From positions 2,577,501 through 2,641,500 of the forward strand of contig NZ_CP128540.1 of assembly GCF_021283545.2 (NCBI RefSeq): a DNA stretch of 64,000 nucleotides, read 5' to 3'. Origin of the DNA: Pseudomonas alloputida. GTDB taxonomy: Bacteria > Pseudomonadota > Gammaproteobacteria > Pseudomonadales > Pseudomonadaceae. The notes under the pieces were generated by a model. The model saw only the letters and a program-made list of their open reading frames with translations, was not told the DNA's origin and searched no databases. Below are positions 37,497 to 46,503 of this stretch, one piece after another (position 1 is the stretch's first letter; each line of letters opens with the position of its first letter). The position numbers and the translations under genes are program-made.

Positions 37497-38306
37497 TCAG
37501 GCCGCGTGCTGGCGCTTGATTTGCGCCTTGCGTACCTGGGCCCGGCAAGCATCGCCGAAAGCCTGGAAGATCTTTATCGAATCAGGGTTCTTCGCCGCTT
37601 GCCATTCAGGGTGCCACTGCACCGCGAACAAGAACGGCGAAATGCTTGGCGCGTGAATCGCTTCGACCAGGCCATCTTCGGCACGGGCGATCGCTTCAAT
37701 ACCGGCGCCAAGCTTGTGCAGGCCTTGGCCATGCAGCGAGTTGACGCGAATCTCATCGGTACCCAGGGTGTCGTGCAGCCAGCTGCCCGGCTGGATCTTC
37801 ACCCCATGGACCTGGGCGTACTGCACTTCGACCGGGTCTTCCGGGTTTTCCCGGTGGTCATTGAACCCAGGTTCGGCATACACCTTCTGGTAAATGTCGC
37901 CACCCAGGGCCACGTTGATTTCCTGCATGCCACGGCAGATGCCAAAGATGGGCAGGCCACGCTTGATCGCCGCCTTGACCAGCGGAATGTCGAACAGGTC
38001 GCGGTTCTGGTCCTGGCCTTTGCCTGGGGTCTGGTTTTCCTGGCCATACAGGGCCGGGTCGATGTTGCTGCCAGCGCCAGTCAGGTACACGCCGTCGGCC
38101 ATGTCCAGGTAGGTCTCGAGGTCTTCAGTGCCGCAGCAGGTAGGCACCAACACCGGGACGCAATCGGAGAACTCGACCAGCGGGGTAATGTATTTGTGGG
38201 TCATGACCTGGTAGTCATGGCCTTTGCGCTCTTGGCTGCCCATGGTCATCAGGACGACGGGTTTGCGCAGGGAAGGTTGCTTGTTGCCAATGTTGCTGTT
38301 GGACAT
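37497..38306 (-). CDS. Class-I glutamine amidotransferase-like hydrolase (peptidase C26, PuuD-like)
   Basis: A 269-aa protein of the gamma-glutamyl-gamma-aminobutyrate hydrolase family. The nucleophile is C124 in IFGICRGMQEINVALGG, and H232/E234 in QWHPEWQ complete the catalytic triad. DGVYLTGAGSNIDPALYG is also conserved. It hydrolyses a gamma-glutamyl amide in the cytoplasm. Its place between the glucarate operon and the D-lysine cluster suggests a role in amine or lysine catabolism, but substrate is not known. A perfect GC hairpin (ggggcggc / gccgcccc) lies just beyond its stop. Confidence 0.83.
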   Translation of the reverse strand: MSNSNIGNKQPSLRKPVVLMTMGSQERKGHDYQVMTHKYITPLVEFSDCVPVLVPTCCGTEDLETYLDMADGVYLTGAGSNIDPALYGQENQTPGKGQDQNRDLFDIPLVKAAIKRGLPIFGICRGMQEINVALGGDIYQKVYAEPGFNDHRENPEDPVEVQYAQVHGVKIQPGSWLHDTLGTDEIRVNSLHGQGLHKLGAGIEAIARAEDGLVEAIHAPSISPFLFAVQWHPEWQAAKNPDSIKIFQAFGDACRAQVRKAQIKRQHAA

Positions 38307-38731
38307 ATGTCACCTTGGGACAGGTTCGACCTGTCGTTGTTGTGCAGGCGCACGGCTCGGGGCCTTGGGTGCTGCCTGTAGCCCCGAGCACTGCCGGCTC
38401 GTCAGAGGCGACGATTCCGGTCGGGGCTTGTAGATAGCTTGCCAGAGCCGTTCGATATGTCAAACGACGGAAGCGGGCTTTAACGCGGGGGATACGCCGT
38501 TTTCTGGGGGCTGAAACCGATGCGGGCCTGTGGCGGCGTGGGTTTGGCAGGGTCTGCGGTCAATAATATTTAACGATGCAGTTGGGTCATTGCAGCGGCG
38601 CAATGATTAGGTAACTTGAAGTAACCTCGGTCACTGTGGGAGTGGGCTTGCCCGCGAACACGGGCGAAGCCCGTGCCATCCACGGCGGTGTCTTCTTCGC
38701 GGGTAAACCCCCCACAGTGACAGGCTTTCAA
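38307..38731. other. Intergenic region with REP pair, hydrolase promoter side
   Basis: A 425-bp gap upstream of the C26 hydrolase and downstream of the ABC ATPase gene. The left half must contain the hydrolase promoter; the stretch caataatatttaacgatgca near 38560 is AT-rich. The right end holds a REP pair. No coding sequence is supported. Confidence 0.4.
38631..38720. repeat. Inverted pair of REP-type elements
   Basis: Arms beginning tcactgtgggagtgggcttg and ending aaaccccccacagtga face each other around tttgcgggt-type cores (cttgcccgcgaa, ttcgcgggtaaa). It follows the stop of the ABC ATPase gene by 12 bp and may stabilise or end its transcript. Confidence 0.75.
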
Positions 38732-39514
38732 TCAGTGCAGGATCTGCGCCAAAAACGCCTTGGCCCGCTCGGTGCGCGGCTGGTTGAAGAACACCTGCGG
38801 CGGGCTGTCCTCGATGATCTGCCCACCCTCAAGGAACAGCACCCGCTCGGCGACCTGCCGGGCAAAGCCCATTTCATGGGTGACGCACAGCATGGTCATG
38901 CCCGTGCCCGCCAACTGCACCAGCACGTCCAGCACCTCGGCGACCATTTCCGGGTCCAGCGCCGAAGTGGGCTCGTCGAACAGCATGATCCGCGGCTTCA
39001 TGCACAGCGCCCGAGCGATTGCCACGCGCTGCTGCTGGCCACCGGACAGCTGGCTGGGGTACTTGTGCGCCTGGCTTTCGATGCCGACTTTGCTCAGGTA
39101 CATGCGTGCCCGCTCCTCGGCGTCCTTGCGTGACAGCCCGCGCACGCTGGTGGGGGCCAGCAGGCAGTTGTCGAGCACGCTCATGTGCGGGAACAGGTTG
39201 AAGTGCTGGAACACCATGCCGATGTCGCTGCGTACCTGTGCTGCCTCGCGTGTGGTGGCCGCCAGGTCGATGCCGTCTACCTGGATGCTGCCCTGCTGGG
39301 CGACTTCCAGGCGGTTGATGCAGCGGATCAGGGTCGACTTGCCCGAGCCGGACGGCCCGCACAGCACGATGCGTTCGCCTTCGCGCACCTGCAGGTCGAT
39401 GTCGCGCAGCACGTGGAACGCGCCATAGTGCTTGTTCAGGCCTTCGATGCGAATCAGCACCGGACGCGGGTCGGGTTCGGGGGCAAGGGTGGCAAGGCTC
39501 AGTGGTGCGGTCAT
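38732..39514 (-). CDS. ABC transporter ATPase, polar amino acids (D-lysine cluster)
   Basis: A 260-aa ATPase. Walker A GPSGSGKST at 53-61, Q-loop in GMVFQHFNLFPHM, signature LSGGQ at 156-160, Walker B IMLFDE at 176-181. The HisP/GlnQ-type sequence marks polar amino acid uptake. It partners the two permeases and binding protein in the same minus-strand run. It is separated from them by amaD, so the transporter operon is interrupted by a catabolic gene. Start at 39514 avoids an unsupported N-terminal extension. Confidence 0.9.
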   Translation of the reverse strand: MTAPLSLATLAPEPDPRPVLIRIEGLNKHYGAFHVLRDIDLQVREGERIVLCGPSGSGKSTLIRCINRLEVAQQGSIQVDGIDLAATTREAAQVRSDIGMVFQHFNLFPHMSVLDNCLLAPTSVRGLSRKDAEERARMYLSKVGIESQAHKYPSQLSGGQQQRVAIARALCMKPRIMLFDEPTSALDPEMVAEVLDVLVQLAGTGMTMLCVTHEMGFARQVAERVLFLEGGQIIEDSPPQVFFNQPRTERAKAFLAQILH

Positions 39515-39536
39515 CTTGTTGTTCTCCCGCGTGGGT

Positions 39537-40781
39537 TCAGTCGAAACGGGTCGCGCTGTAAGGCGCGGGGTCGGTGAAGGGGGGCTCGCCAGTGAGCAGC
39601 TCGGCCAGCAGCCGGCCGCAGACCGGGCCCAGCGTGAGGCCGTGATGGGCATGGCCGAAGTTGAACCACAGCCCTGGGTGGCGCGGCGCCGGCCCGATCA
39701 CCGGGCGCATGTCCGGCAGGCAGGGGCGGCGGCCCAGCCATGGCGTGTCGTCCAGACGATCGCCGAGGGCCGGGAACAGCTTGCGCGCCAAGGCCTCGCA
39801 GCGGCCCAACTGGATCTGGTTGCCAGGCGCACTGGCTGCGTCGAATTCGATGCCGGTGGTCAGGCGCACACCGCGCGCCATCGGCGCCAGTACATAGCCG
39901 CCTTGGGTGTCGCAGATCGAGTGCTCCAGCTGAGCGCCGTCACGGGTGCTGTAGTGCATGTGGTAGCCCCGCTTGATTGCCAGCGGGATCTGGTAGCCCA
40001 GGCCGCTGAACAGGTCGGCTGACTGTGGCCCAAGGCAGGCCACCACCTCGTCGGCAGTGATCGGGCCGCGACGGCTCTCTACCCGCCATTGGCCATTGGC
40101 CTGGCGCAGGCTGCGCGCATCGCCATGCACGAACTGCCCGCCGCGTTGCAGGAACAACGCCGCATAGCCACGGGTGAGCGCGCCGGGGTTGTTCACGGTT
40201 TTCGGGTCGAGCCAGTGGATGCCACCGACCACGGTGGCGTCCAGCTGATGTTCACGTGCCTGCAACTGCCCGCATTCAAGGATTTCGAAGCGCAAGCCGT
40301 AGCGGCTCAGGCCCTTGGCATCGGTTTTTGCCTGCTCGAACAGCGCGGGGTCGCGGAACACTTCGATCCAGCCTTTGGCTTGCACCAGGCCTTCCAGGCC
40401 GGCGGCAGCGATCAGCGCGTCATGCTCGTCGACACAGCGCTGCACCAGCGGCAACATATCGGCGGCGGCGCCGGCCAGGCGCCCGGGTGCCGACTGGCGC
40501 CAGTAACGCCACAGCCACGGTGCGGCCTTGGGCAGGTGCGCCAGGCTGTAGCGCACATCGGGCTGGCGGTTCAGGCCGTAGCGCAGCAGTGCGCTCAGTT
40601 GCCGCGGGAAGGCATAGGGGATGACACTGGAGCGCTCGATCAGCCCGGCGTTACCGTGGCTGGTGCCACTGCCCGGTTCGTCGCGGTCGATCAGAATTAC
40701 CTGGCGCCCGCGTGCCTGCAGGTGCAGCGCGGTGCTGACGCCGACGATGCCGGCGCCGAGGACAAGGGTCTGGCAATGCAT
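39537..40781 (-). CDS. amaD: FAD-dependent D-amino acid (D-lysine) oxidase/dehydrogenase
   Basis: A 414-aa DadA-type flavoprotein. N-terminal FAD motif VLGAGIVGVSTALHLQARG followed by VILIDRDEPGSGTSHGNAGLIE, and C-terminal GRRPCLPDMRPVIGPAPRHPGLWFNFGHAHHGLTLGP closing the FAD site. Its place inside a transporter operon next to DpkA and AmaC identifies the D-lysine catabolic cluster of P. putida, where AmaD deaminates D-lysine. The deamination product can cyclise to 1-piperideine-2-carboxylate. Assignment of D-lysine relies on context. Confidence 0.85.
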   Translation of the reverse strand: MHCQTLVLGAGIVGVSTALHLQARGRQVILIDRDEPGSGTSHGNAGLIERSSVIPYAFPRQLSALLRYGLNRQPDVRYSLAHLPKAAPWLWRYWRQSAPGRLAGAAADMLPLVQRCVDEHDALIAAAGLEGLVQAKGWIEVFRDPALFEQAKTDAKGLSRYGLRFEILECGQLQAREHQLDATVVGGIHWLDPKTVNNPGALTRGYAALFLQRGGQFVHGDARSLRQANGQWRVESRRGPITADEVVACLGPQSADLFSGLGYQIPLAIKRGYHMHYSTRDGAQLEHSICDTQGGYVLAPMARGVRLTTGIEFDAASAPGNQIQLGRCEALARKLFPALGDRLDDTPWLGRRPCLPDMRPVIGPAPRHPGLWFNFGHAHHGLTLGPVCGRLLAELLTGEPPFTDPAPYSATRFD

Positions 40782-40797
40782 GAAACGTATCCTTCGG

Positions 40798-41508
40798 TCA
40801 GTTCAGGTGGCGGCCCAGGCGGGCCTCCAGGTGTTTCAGCAGGCGCCGCACCAGTTCGACGATCACCAGGTAGAGCACAGCGGCCCACAGGTAGATCTGG
40901 AAGTCGAAACTGCGCGAGAAGGCCAGTTTGGTCACGCCCATCAGGTCGTAGATCGTCACCAGCGAGGCGATCGCGCTGGCCTTGATCATCAGGATCAGTT
41001 CGTTGCCCAACGGGCCAATGGCCACCAGCAGCGACTGCGGCAATATCACCTTGAAGAAGGTGGTCGAGCGCTTCAGGTTCAGCGCCCGCGCCGCTTCATG
41101 CTGGCCAGGCGCAACCGCCATCAGGCTGCCGCGGAAGATCTCGGCCTGATAGGCGGCAGTGTTCAGGGTGAACGCCAGCAAGGTGCAAAACCACGCATCC
41201 CGGAAGAACCACCACAGGCCGACGTCCTGCCAGAAACCTTTGAGCGAGCCCAGGCCGTAATACAGCAGGAACAATTGCGCCAGCAGCGGCGAACCGCGGA
41301 AGAAGTACACGTAGCCGGCAGCCATGCGCTGCAGCACCAGGCTGCGAGACAGGCGTGCAAGGGCCAGCAGAAGACCGAGCACAGCACCCAGGCTGAAGGA
41401 AATCGCCACCAGCTTGGCAGTTACCAGCAGGCCGTCGATGAAGCGCGGGCCATAGCGCTCCAGCAGGTCGGGGTCGAGCACCATTGCCAGCAGTTGATCG
41501 AAGCTCAT
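40798..41508 (-). CDS. ABC transporter permease, polar amino acids
   Basis: A 236-aa His/Glu/Gln/Arg/opine-type permease with five membrane segments and the EAA loop (GQHEAARALNLKRSTTFFKVILPQ). The start codon overlaps the stop of the other permease gene (ATGA). The two permeases form a heterodimer with the ATPase at 38732 and the binding protein at 42329, presumed to import D-lysine or a related cationic amino acid. Confidence 0.9.
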   Translation of the reverse strand: MSFDQLLAMVLDPDLLERYGPRFIDGLLVTAKLVAISFSLGAVLGLLLALARLSRSLVLQRMAAGYVYFFRGSPLLAQLFLLYYGLGSLKGFWQDVGLWWFFRDAWFCTLLAFTLNTAAYQAEIFRGSLMAVAPGQHEAARALNLKRSTTFFKVILPQSLLVAIGPLGNELILMIKASAIASLVTIYDLMGVTKLAFSRSFDFQIYLWAAVLYLVIVELVRRLLKHLEARLGRHLN

Positions 41509-42224
41509 GCGCGTGCTCCTTGCAGGTGGCGGTTGCTGCGCCGTTCGATGTAGGCGAACACGCGCCCGGACAGTGCCGCGAACAGCAGGTAGCCCAGGCA
41601 GGCGACGCCGTAGAAGAACATCGGTTCCTTGGTTACGCTGACCGCCAGGTTGGTCTGGCGCATCAGGTCGACCAGCGAGATGGTCGACACCAGCGAGGTG
41701 TCCTTGAGCAGCGACAGCCAGTTGTTGGACAAGCCGGGCAGGGCGATGCGGGTCAGTTGTGGCAGCAGCACCTTGAAGAAACCGGTGCGCTTGCTAAGCC
41801 CAAGCGCCGAGCAGGCTTCCAGCTGGCCCTTGGGCAGGGTCTTGAAGGCTGCCAGCCAGATCTCGCTGGAAAACGCGGCGAACACCAGGCTGAAGGCGAT
41901 CATCGCGGCGAGGAAGGTGTTGATGAGGAACTCACCTTGGTAGCCCATGGCGGCGAGGATCTTCTGCGCGGCGATCTGGCAGCCGTAATAGATGATCAGC
42001 AACGTCAGCAGCTCGGGCAGGCCGCGGAAGACGGTGGAAAAAGTGGTGGCCCAGGCCCGTGGCAGGCGTTTGCGCGAGCGCGCCGCCAGCGCGACCACCA
42101 GGCCCAGTGGCAGGCCGATGGGCAGGCAGGCCAGGGCCAGGGAAACAGTAACCAGCGCGCCGGCCAGCAACGCCTGGCCCCAGCCTCCGCTGGCGAATGA
42201 CAGCAAGGACAATTGATCGAGCAT
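41505..42224 (-). CDS. ABC transporter permease, polar amino acids
   Basis: A 239-aa HisM/HisQ-like permease with five membrane segments and the EAA loop (GQLEACSALGLSKRTGFFKVLLPQ). Its stop overlaps the next permease start by four bases. MLDQLSLLSFASGGWGQALLAGALVT is the usual short periplasmic start. It lies downstream of the binding-protein gene, separated by a strong GC hairpin. Confidence 0.9.
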   Translation of the reverse strand: MLDQLSLLSFASGGWGQALLAGALVTVSLALACLPIGLPLGLVVALAARSRKRLPRAWATTFSTVFRGLPELLTLLIIYYGCQIAAQKILAAMGYQGEFLINTFLAAMIAFSLVFAAFSSEIWLAAFKTLPKGQLEACSALGLSKRTGFFKVLLPQLTRIALPGLSNNWLSLLKDTSLVSTISLVDLMRQTNLAVSVTKEPMFFYGVACLGYLLFAALSGRVFAYIERRSNRHLQGARA

Positions 42225-42262
42225 GACGAACCTCTTGGGCAGGTTATGCGGCCTTGGGGGGA

Positions 42263-42297
42263 GCGGCCTTGCGGCCCTGTCGCGACGCAAGGCCGCC
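42263..42297. other. GC hairpin between binding-protein and permease genes
   Basis: The arms gcggccttgcg and cgcaaggccgc pair around a short loop between the binding-protein stop (42329) and the permease start (42224). This placement is common in ABC operons and would give more binding protein than permease. The sequence is related to the long inverted repeat at 46553-46669. Confidence 0.55.
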
Positions 42298-42328
42298 CCC
42301 ACTGGGCGTTCGCACAACTTCCTGAAGA

Positions 42329-43081
42329 TCAGTTGTAGATATCGAAAGCGAAATATTTGCTGGCGATCTTCTGGTAGGTGCCGTTGGCCACAATCTGTTG
42401 CAGCGCGGTATTCAGGCGCTGGCGCAGGGCTTCGTCGTCCTTGCGCACAGCGATGGCGGCATCGGCCTTGGTGTCCGCCACGTCGCCAAGGATCTTGCAG
42501 CAATCCCCGCCGTTCTTGTTCATCCACTCGTGCAGCGGGAATTTGTCGGCAATCACGCCGTCCAGGCGGCCGGCCGCCAGGTCTGCGTTGGCTTCGTCCA
42601 TGGTCGGGTACAGTTTCACGTCGGCACCGGCCTTGCCGTACACGTCTTCGGCGTAGATGGCCTGGGTAGAGGAAGACTGCGCACCGACGGTGTAGCCGAC
42701 AAAGTCGGTCTGGGCGCTGTCGATCTTGCTGTCCTTGGCAACCGCCACGGTCAGGGGCGTGCGGTAGTAGTGGTCGGTGAAGGCGATCTTCTTGCGTCGC
42801 TCTTCGGTGTCGATCATCGATGCCACTATCGCGTCATACTTGCGCGCCATCAGGGCGGGGATGATGCCTTCCCAGTCCTGCGCCACCAGCGTGCATTCGA
42901 CTTTCATCTGTTCGCACAGGGCATGGGTGATGTCGACATCAAAGCCGTGCAGCTTGTTATCGGCGTCTACATAGTTGAAGGGCGGGTAGGCACCCTCGGT
43001 GGCGAACCGCAGGGTTTCAGCGCTGGCGGCACCCGCCAGCAGCAGGGCGCACGCACCCAGCAAGGCCATGGACTTGTTCAT
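42329..43081 (-). CDS. Periplasmic amino-acid-binding protein of the ABC importer
   Basis: A 250-aa SBP family-3 protein. Signal peptide MNKSMALLGACALLLAGAASA, cleavage near 21. The binding-protein signature follows (EGAYPPFNYVDADNKLHGFDVDI, DAIVASMIDTEERRKKIAFT). Start at 43081 is chosen as gaggtg sits 6 bases upstream. It is first gene of the transporter operon and the likely D-lysine receptor. Confidence 0.88.
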   Translation of the reverse strand: MNKSMALLGACALLLAGAASAETLRFATEGAYPPFNYVDADNKLHGFDVDITHALCEQMKVECTLVAQDWEGIIPALMARKYDAIVASMIDTEERRKKIAFTDHYYRTPLTVAVAKDSKIDSAQTDFVGYTVGAQSSSTQAIYAEDVYGKAGADVKLYPTMDEANADLAAGRLDGVIADKFPLHEWMNKNGGDCCKILGDVADTKADAAIAVRKDDEALRQRLNTALQQIVANGTYQKIASKYFAFDIYN

Positions 43082-43103
43082 CTCGCACCTCATTGCACTC
43101 TTG

Positions 43104-43976
43104 CTATTGTTGTTTGCCCGTCGACCACGAGGTGTAGCCGACGAATTCGTTATGTAGAGCGGCAGTTGCTTCCAAGCGTTTTTCAACATCCGGTCCGAGC
43201 TTCTTGCAGACCTCGTTGACCATCAGATGCACCCACGACAGCATCGTCGAGGTGGATTCCCAGAACAGGTTGAACTCGGTGGGGATGCGGAACACCTCGT
43301 CGGCATTGGCATCCGCCCAGTCACAGAAGGTGTCGGTCACCAGGGTGACCGCAATGCCAGCCTCGCGCGCCTTCTGGCACAGCATCAGGGCATGGCGGGA
43401 ATAACGGCGCGCCTCGAACACCACCAGGGCGCTGTCTTCGGCACGGCCCAGCAGCACTTCGCCGAAGTGCCCGGCGCTGATGTCGACCAGTTGCACGCCA
43501 TCGCGCAGGTATTGCAGCAGGTGGCTCATGCACATGGCGATGCCGCGCTCGGTCTGGAAGCCGGCGATGAACACCCGCGGCTTGCTCGCCAGGCGTTGCG
43601 CCACGTTGTGCCAGGCGGGGCTCTGGCGGTATTCGTGTACGCGCACCAGGGCGGCGATTTCCAGCTCCAGGCTGCCGGCGTTGTCGCTGGCGTCCTGGTT
43701 CTGGCGGTAATCTTGCAAGCGATCACCCACCAGCCACGGGCCATCGCCCAGATCGTTCTGCAGGTCTTGCTTAAGCGCCTTGAGGTGGGCATAACCCAGT
43801 GAGCGACAGTAGCGCCCGACGCTGGATTCGCTGACGCCCAGCTTGGCGGCAATGCTGGCCGAGGTCTGGAACGGCAGTTCGTGCAGGTTGGCAAGCATGT
43901 AGGTGGCGATCTTGCGACCCGAGGCAGCGGCCCCTTCGAGGCTGTTTTCCAGGCGTTGCTTGATCAGTTGGCTCAT
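43104..43976 (-). CDS. RpiR family (HTH-SIS) regulator of the D-lysine cluster
   Basis: A 290-aa protein with an N-terminal RpiR helix-turn-helix (SASIAAKLGVSESSVGRYCRSLGYAHLKALKQ) and a C-terminal SIS domain (RVFIAGFQTERGIAM, EDSALVVFEARRYSRHALMLC, VTLVTDTFCDW) that binds a small ligand. It lies 23 bp upstream of the binding-protein gene on the same strand and is divergent from dpkA. It is thus well placed to control both transporter operon and enzymes; the inducer is probably D-lysine or a piperideine intermediate, by inference. Confidence 0.87.
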   Translation of the reverse strand: MSQLIKQRLENSLEGAAASGRKIATYMLANLHELPFQTSASIAAKLGVSESSVGRYCRSLGYAHLKALKQDLQNDLGDGPWLVGDRLQDYRQNQDASDNAGSLELEIAALVRVHEYRQSPAWHNVAQRLASKPRVFIAGFQTERGIAMCMSHLLQYLRDGVQLVDISAGHFGEVLLGRAEDSALVVFEARRYSRHALMLCQKAREAGIAVTLVTDTFCDWADANADEVFRIPTEFNLFWESTSTMLSWVHLMVNEVCKKLGPDVEKRLEATAALHNEFVGYTSWSTGKQQ

Positions 43977-44005
43977 GCTGCGGCTCCAGGGGTGAGGCTT
44001 GGGAA

Positions 44006-44021
44006 GAAAATGAATGTTTTC
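44006..44021. promoter_or_regulatory. Candidate RpiR operator (inverted repeat)
   Basis: The palindrome gaaaatgaatgttttc (5-bp arms gaaaa/ttttc) lies in the 142-bp divergent region between the RpiR gene and dpkA. A second inverted pair, ctgtca..tgacag, follows at 44021-44045. RpiR proteins often bind GAAA-TTTC-type palindromes. Confidence 0.5.
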
Positions 44022-44118
44022 TGTCATCAAGTCAACATTTGACAGATTGCTGTCACATGAAGGAAAGTTTTTGTCGTTGCAACGCTGTAGCCATTCCAAA
44101 ATCAACAAGGAGCTTCAG

Positions 44119-45144
44119 ATGTCCGCACCTTCCACCAGCACCGTTGTGCGCGTGCCTTTTACCGAGCTGCAAAGCCTGTTGCAGGCCATTTTCCAGCGCC
44201 ATGGGTGCAGCGAGGCCGTGGCCCGGGTGCTGGCCCACAACTGCGCCAGCGCCCAGCGCGATGGCGCCCATAGCCATGGGGTGTTCCGCATGCCCGGTTA
44301 TGTCTCGACCTTGGCCAGCGGCTGGGTCGATGGCCAGGCCACGCCACAGGTCAGCGACGTGGCCGCCGGCTATGTGCGCGTCGATGCTGCGGGCGGTTTT
44401 GCCCAGCCGGCACTGGCGGCGGCCCGTGAGCTGTTGGTGGCGAAGGCGCGCAGCGCAGGCATTGCCGTGCTGGCGATCCACAACTCGCACCATTTCGCTG
44501 CGTTGTGGCCGGATGTCGAGCCGTTCGCCGAAGAGGGCCTGGTAGCCCTCAGCGTGGTCAACAGCATGACCTGCGTGGTGCCGCATGGTGCACGCAAGCC
44601 GCTGTTCGGTACCAACCCCATCGCTTTCGCTGCGCCTTGCGCCGAGCATGACCCGATCGTTTTCGACATGGCCACCAGTGCCATGGCCCATGGCGATGTG
44701 CAGATTGCCGCACGTGCTGGCCAGCAATTGCCGGAGGGCATGGGGGTAGATGCCGATGGCCAGCCGACTACCGACCCGAAGGCGATCCTGGAAGGCGGGG
44801 CCTTGCTGCCATTTGGCGGGCACAAGGGCTCGGCGTTGTCGATGATGGTCGAGCTGCTGGCGGCGGCGCTGACCGGCGGTCATTTCTCCTGGGAGTTCGA
44901 TTGGTCCGGGCATCCGGGGGCGAAAACGCCATGGACCGGGCAGTTGATCATCGTCATCGACCCGGGCAAGGCCGAAGGCCAGCGGTTTGCCCAGCGCAGC
45001 CGCGAGCTGGTGGAGCACATGCAGGCGGTGGGGCTGACGCGCATGCCGGGCGAGCGGCGCTACCGTGAGCGCGAGGTGGCCGAGGAGGAGGGGGTGGCGG
45101 TGACCGAGCAGGAGTTGAAAGGCCTGAAAGAGCTGCTTGGCTGA
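44119..45144 (+). CDS. dpkA: Delta1-piperideine-2-carboxylate reductase
   Basis: A 341-aa protein of the malate/L-lactate dehydrogenase (Ldh_2) family. The N-terminal half has CASAQRDGAHSHGVFRMPGYV with the active-site histidine pair, AILAIHNSHHFAALW-like substrate loop, PHGARKPLFGTNPIAFAAP and DMATSAMAHGDVQ. DpkA reduces 1-piperideine-2-carboxylate (or 1-pyrroline-2-carboxylate) to L-pipecolate with NADPH. Start at 44119 with aaggagc 9 bases before. Divergent from rpiR; the next gene amaC follows on the same strand. Confidence 0.87.
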   Translation: MSAPSTSTVVRVPFTELQSLLQAIFQRHGCSEAVARVLAHNCASAQRDGAHSHGVFRMPGYVSTLASGWVDGQATPQVSDVAAGYVRVDAAGGFAQPALAAARELLVAKARSAGIAVLAIHNSHHFAALWPDVEPFAEEGLVALSVVNSMTCVVPHGARKPLFGTNPIAFAAPCAEHDPIVFDMATSAMAHGDVQIAARAGQQLPEGMGVDADGQPTTDPKAILEGGALLPFGGHKGSALSMMVELLAAALTGGHFSWEFDWSGHPGAKTPWTGQLIIVIDPGKAEGQRFAQRSRELVEHMQAVGLTRMPGERRYREREVAEEEGVAVTEQELKGLKELLG

Positions 45145-45146
45145 TT

Positions 45147-45180
45147 TGGCCCCTTCGCGGGTTTACCCGCGAAAAAGCCA
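45147..45180. repeat. REP element after dpkA
   Basis: tggccccttcgcgggttt pairs inverted with acccgcgaaaaagcca; this is a single P. putida REP palindrome three bases after the dpkA stop, able to act as transcript end. Confidence 0.75.
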
Positions 45181-45306
45181 GCCCTCATCCCGGTCATGCA
45201 ATGTTGCATAGACAACCTTGCACAATAGTGGATGTTCCTGAACCCGCACTCCGGGTATGCTCAACACTGACTTTCCGTACCGTCCTGATCCAAGGAGCTG
45301 CACGCT

Positions 45307-46503
45307 GTGTTCAAACATGTCGATGCCTATGCCGGCGACCCGATCCTCTCGTTGATGGAAACCTTCAAGGCCGACCCGCGCGCCGACAAGGTCAACCTGA
45401 GTATTGGCCTGTACTACGATGAGGCCGGCGTGGTGCCGCAACTGGCGGCGGTGGATGCGGTGGAAAAACGCATTGCCGGTCAGGACCACGAAGCCTCCCT
45501 GTACCTGCCAATGGAAGGCCTGGCCAGCTACCGCCAAGCCATCCAGGCGCTGCTGTTCGGTGCTGATCACCCGGCCGTGACCGGCGGTCGTGTGGCCACC
45601 GTACAGACCGTGGGTGGCTCCGGCGCCCTGAAAGTCGGTGCCGATTTCCTCAAGCGCTACTTCCCGCAGTCCGAAGTCTGGGTCAGCAACCCGACCTGGG
45701 ACAACCACCGCGCCATCTTCGAAGGTGCAGGCTTCAAGGTGCACACCTATCCGTACTTTGACCAGGCCACCCGTGGCGTGGACTTCGACGGCATGCTGGC
45801 CACCTTGCAGAGCCTGCCGGCCAACAGCGTGGTACTGCTGCACCCGTGCTGCCACAACCCTACCGGTGCCGATCTGCAGCAGCACCAGTGGCAACAAGTG
45901 GTCGAAGTGGTCAAGGCACGCCAGCTGATCCCGTTCCTCGACATCGCTTATCAAGGCTTCGCCGAAGGCCTGGTGGAAGATGCCTACGCCATCCGCGAAA
46001 TGGCCCGTGCCGGCGTGCCGTGCCTGGTCAGCAACTCCTTCTCGAAAATCTTCTCGCTGTATGGCGAGCGGGTGGGCGGCCTGTCGGTGGTGTGCGATGA
46101 CGAGGCCACTGCCCAGAGCGTGCTTGGCCAGCTGAAGGCCACCGTGCGCCGCAACTACTCCAGCCCGCCCAACTTCGGCGCCCAGCTGGTTGCCGGCGTA
46201 CTGAGCGATGCTGGCCTGAATGCCCAGTGGGCCGAAGAAGTCGAAGTGATGCGCAAGCGTATTCTCGACATGCGCCAGGCGCTGGTCGATGCCCTGGCCG
46301 TGCTGCTGCCGGGCCAGGACTTCCAGTTCTTCCTGCGCCAGCGCGGCATGTTCAGCTACACCGGCTTTAGCGTCGAGCAGGTACGTCGCCTGCGTGACGA
46401 GTTCGGCGTGTACCTGATCGACAGCGGCCGTGTGTGCATGTCCGGCCTGCGCCCGGCCAACCTGCAACGGGTTGCCGAAGCGTTCGCTGCCGTTCAGAAG
46501 TAA
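45307..46503 (+). CDS. amaC: Aromatic-type aminotransferase (AmaC, D-lysine/amino acid transaminase)
   Basis: A 398-aa class I PLP aminotransferase starting at a GTG with aaggag 9 bases before. The PLP lysine is K247 in [28 protein letters not shown] holds the cofactor asparagine and [15 protein letters not shown] is typical of TyrB/AspC enzymes. In P. putida this gene belongs to D-lysine catabolism. The family would equally transaminate aromatic amino acids, so tyrB-like function is an alternative. Confidence 0.85.
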   Translation: MFKHVDAYAGDPILSLMETFKADPRADKVNLSIGLYYDEAGVVPQLAAVDAVEKRIAGQDHEASLYLPMEGLASYRQAIQALLFGADHPAVTGGRVATVQTVGGSGALKVGADFLKRYFPQSEVWVSNPTWDNHRAIFEGAGFKVHTYPYFDQATRGVDFDGMLATLQSLPANSVVLLHPCCHNPTGADLQQHQWQQVVEVVKARQLIPFLDIAYQGFAEGLVEDAYAIREMARAGVPCLVSNSFSKIFSLYGERVGGLSVVCDDEATAQSVLGQLKATVRRNYSSPPNFGAQLVAGVLSDAGLNAQWAEEVEVMRKRILDMRQALVDALAVLLPGQDFQFFLRQRGMFSYTGFSVEQVRRLRDEFGVYLIDSGRVCMSGLRPANLQRVAEAFAAVQK

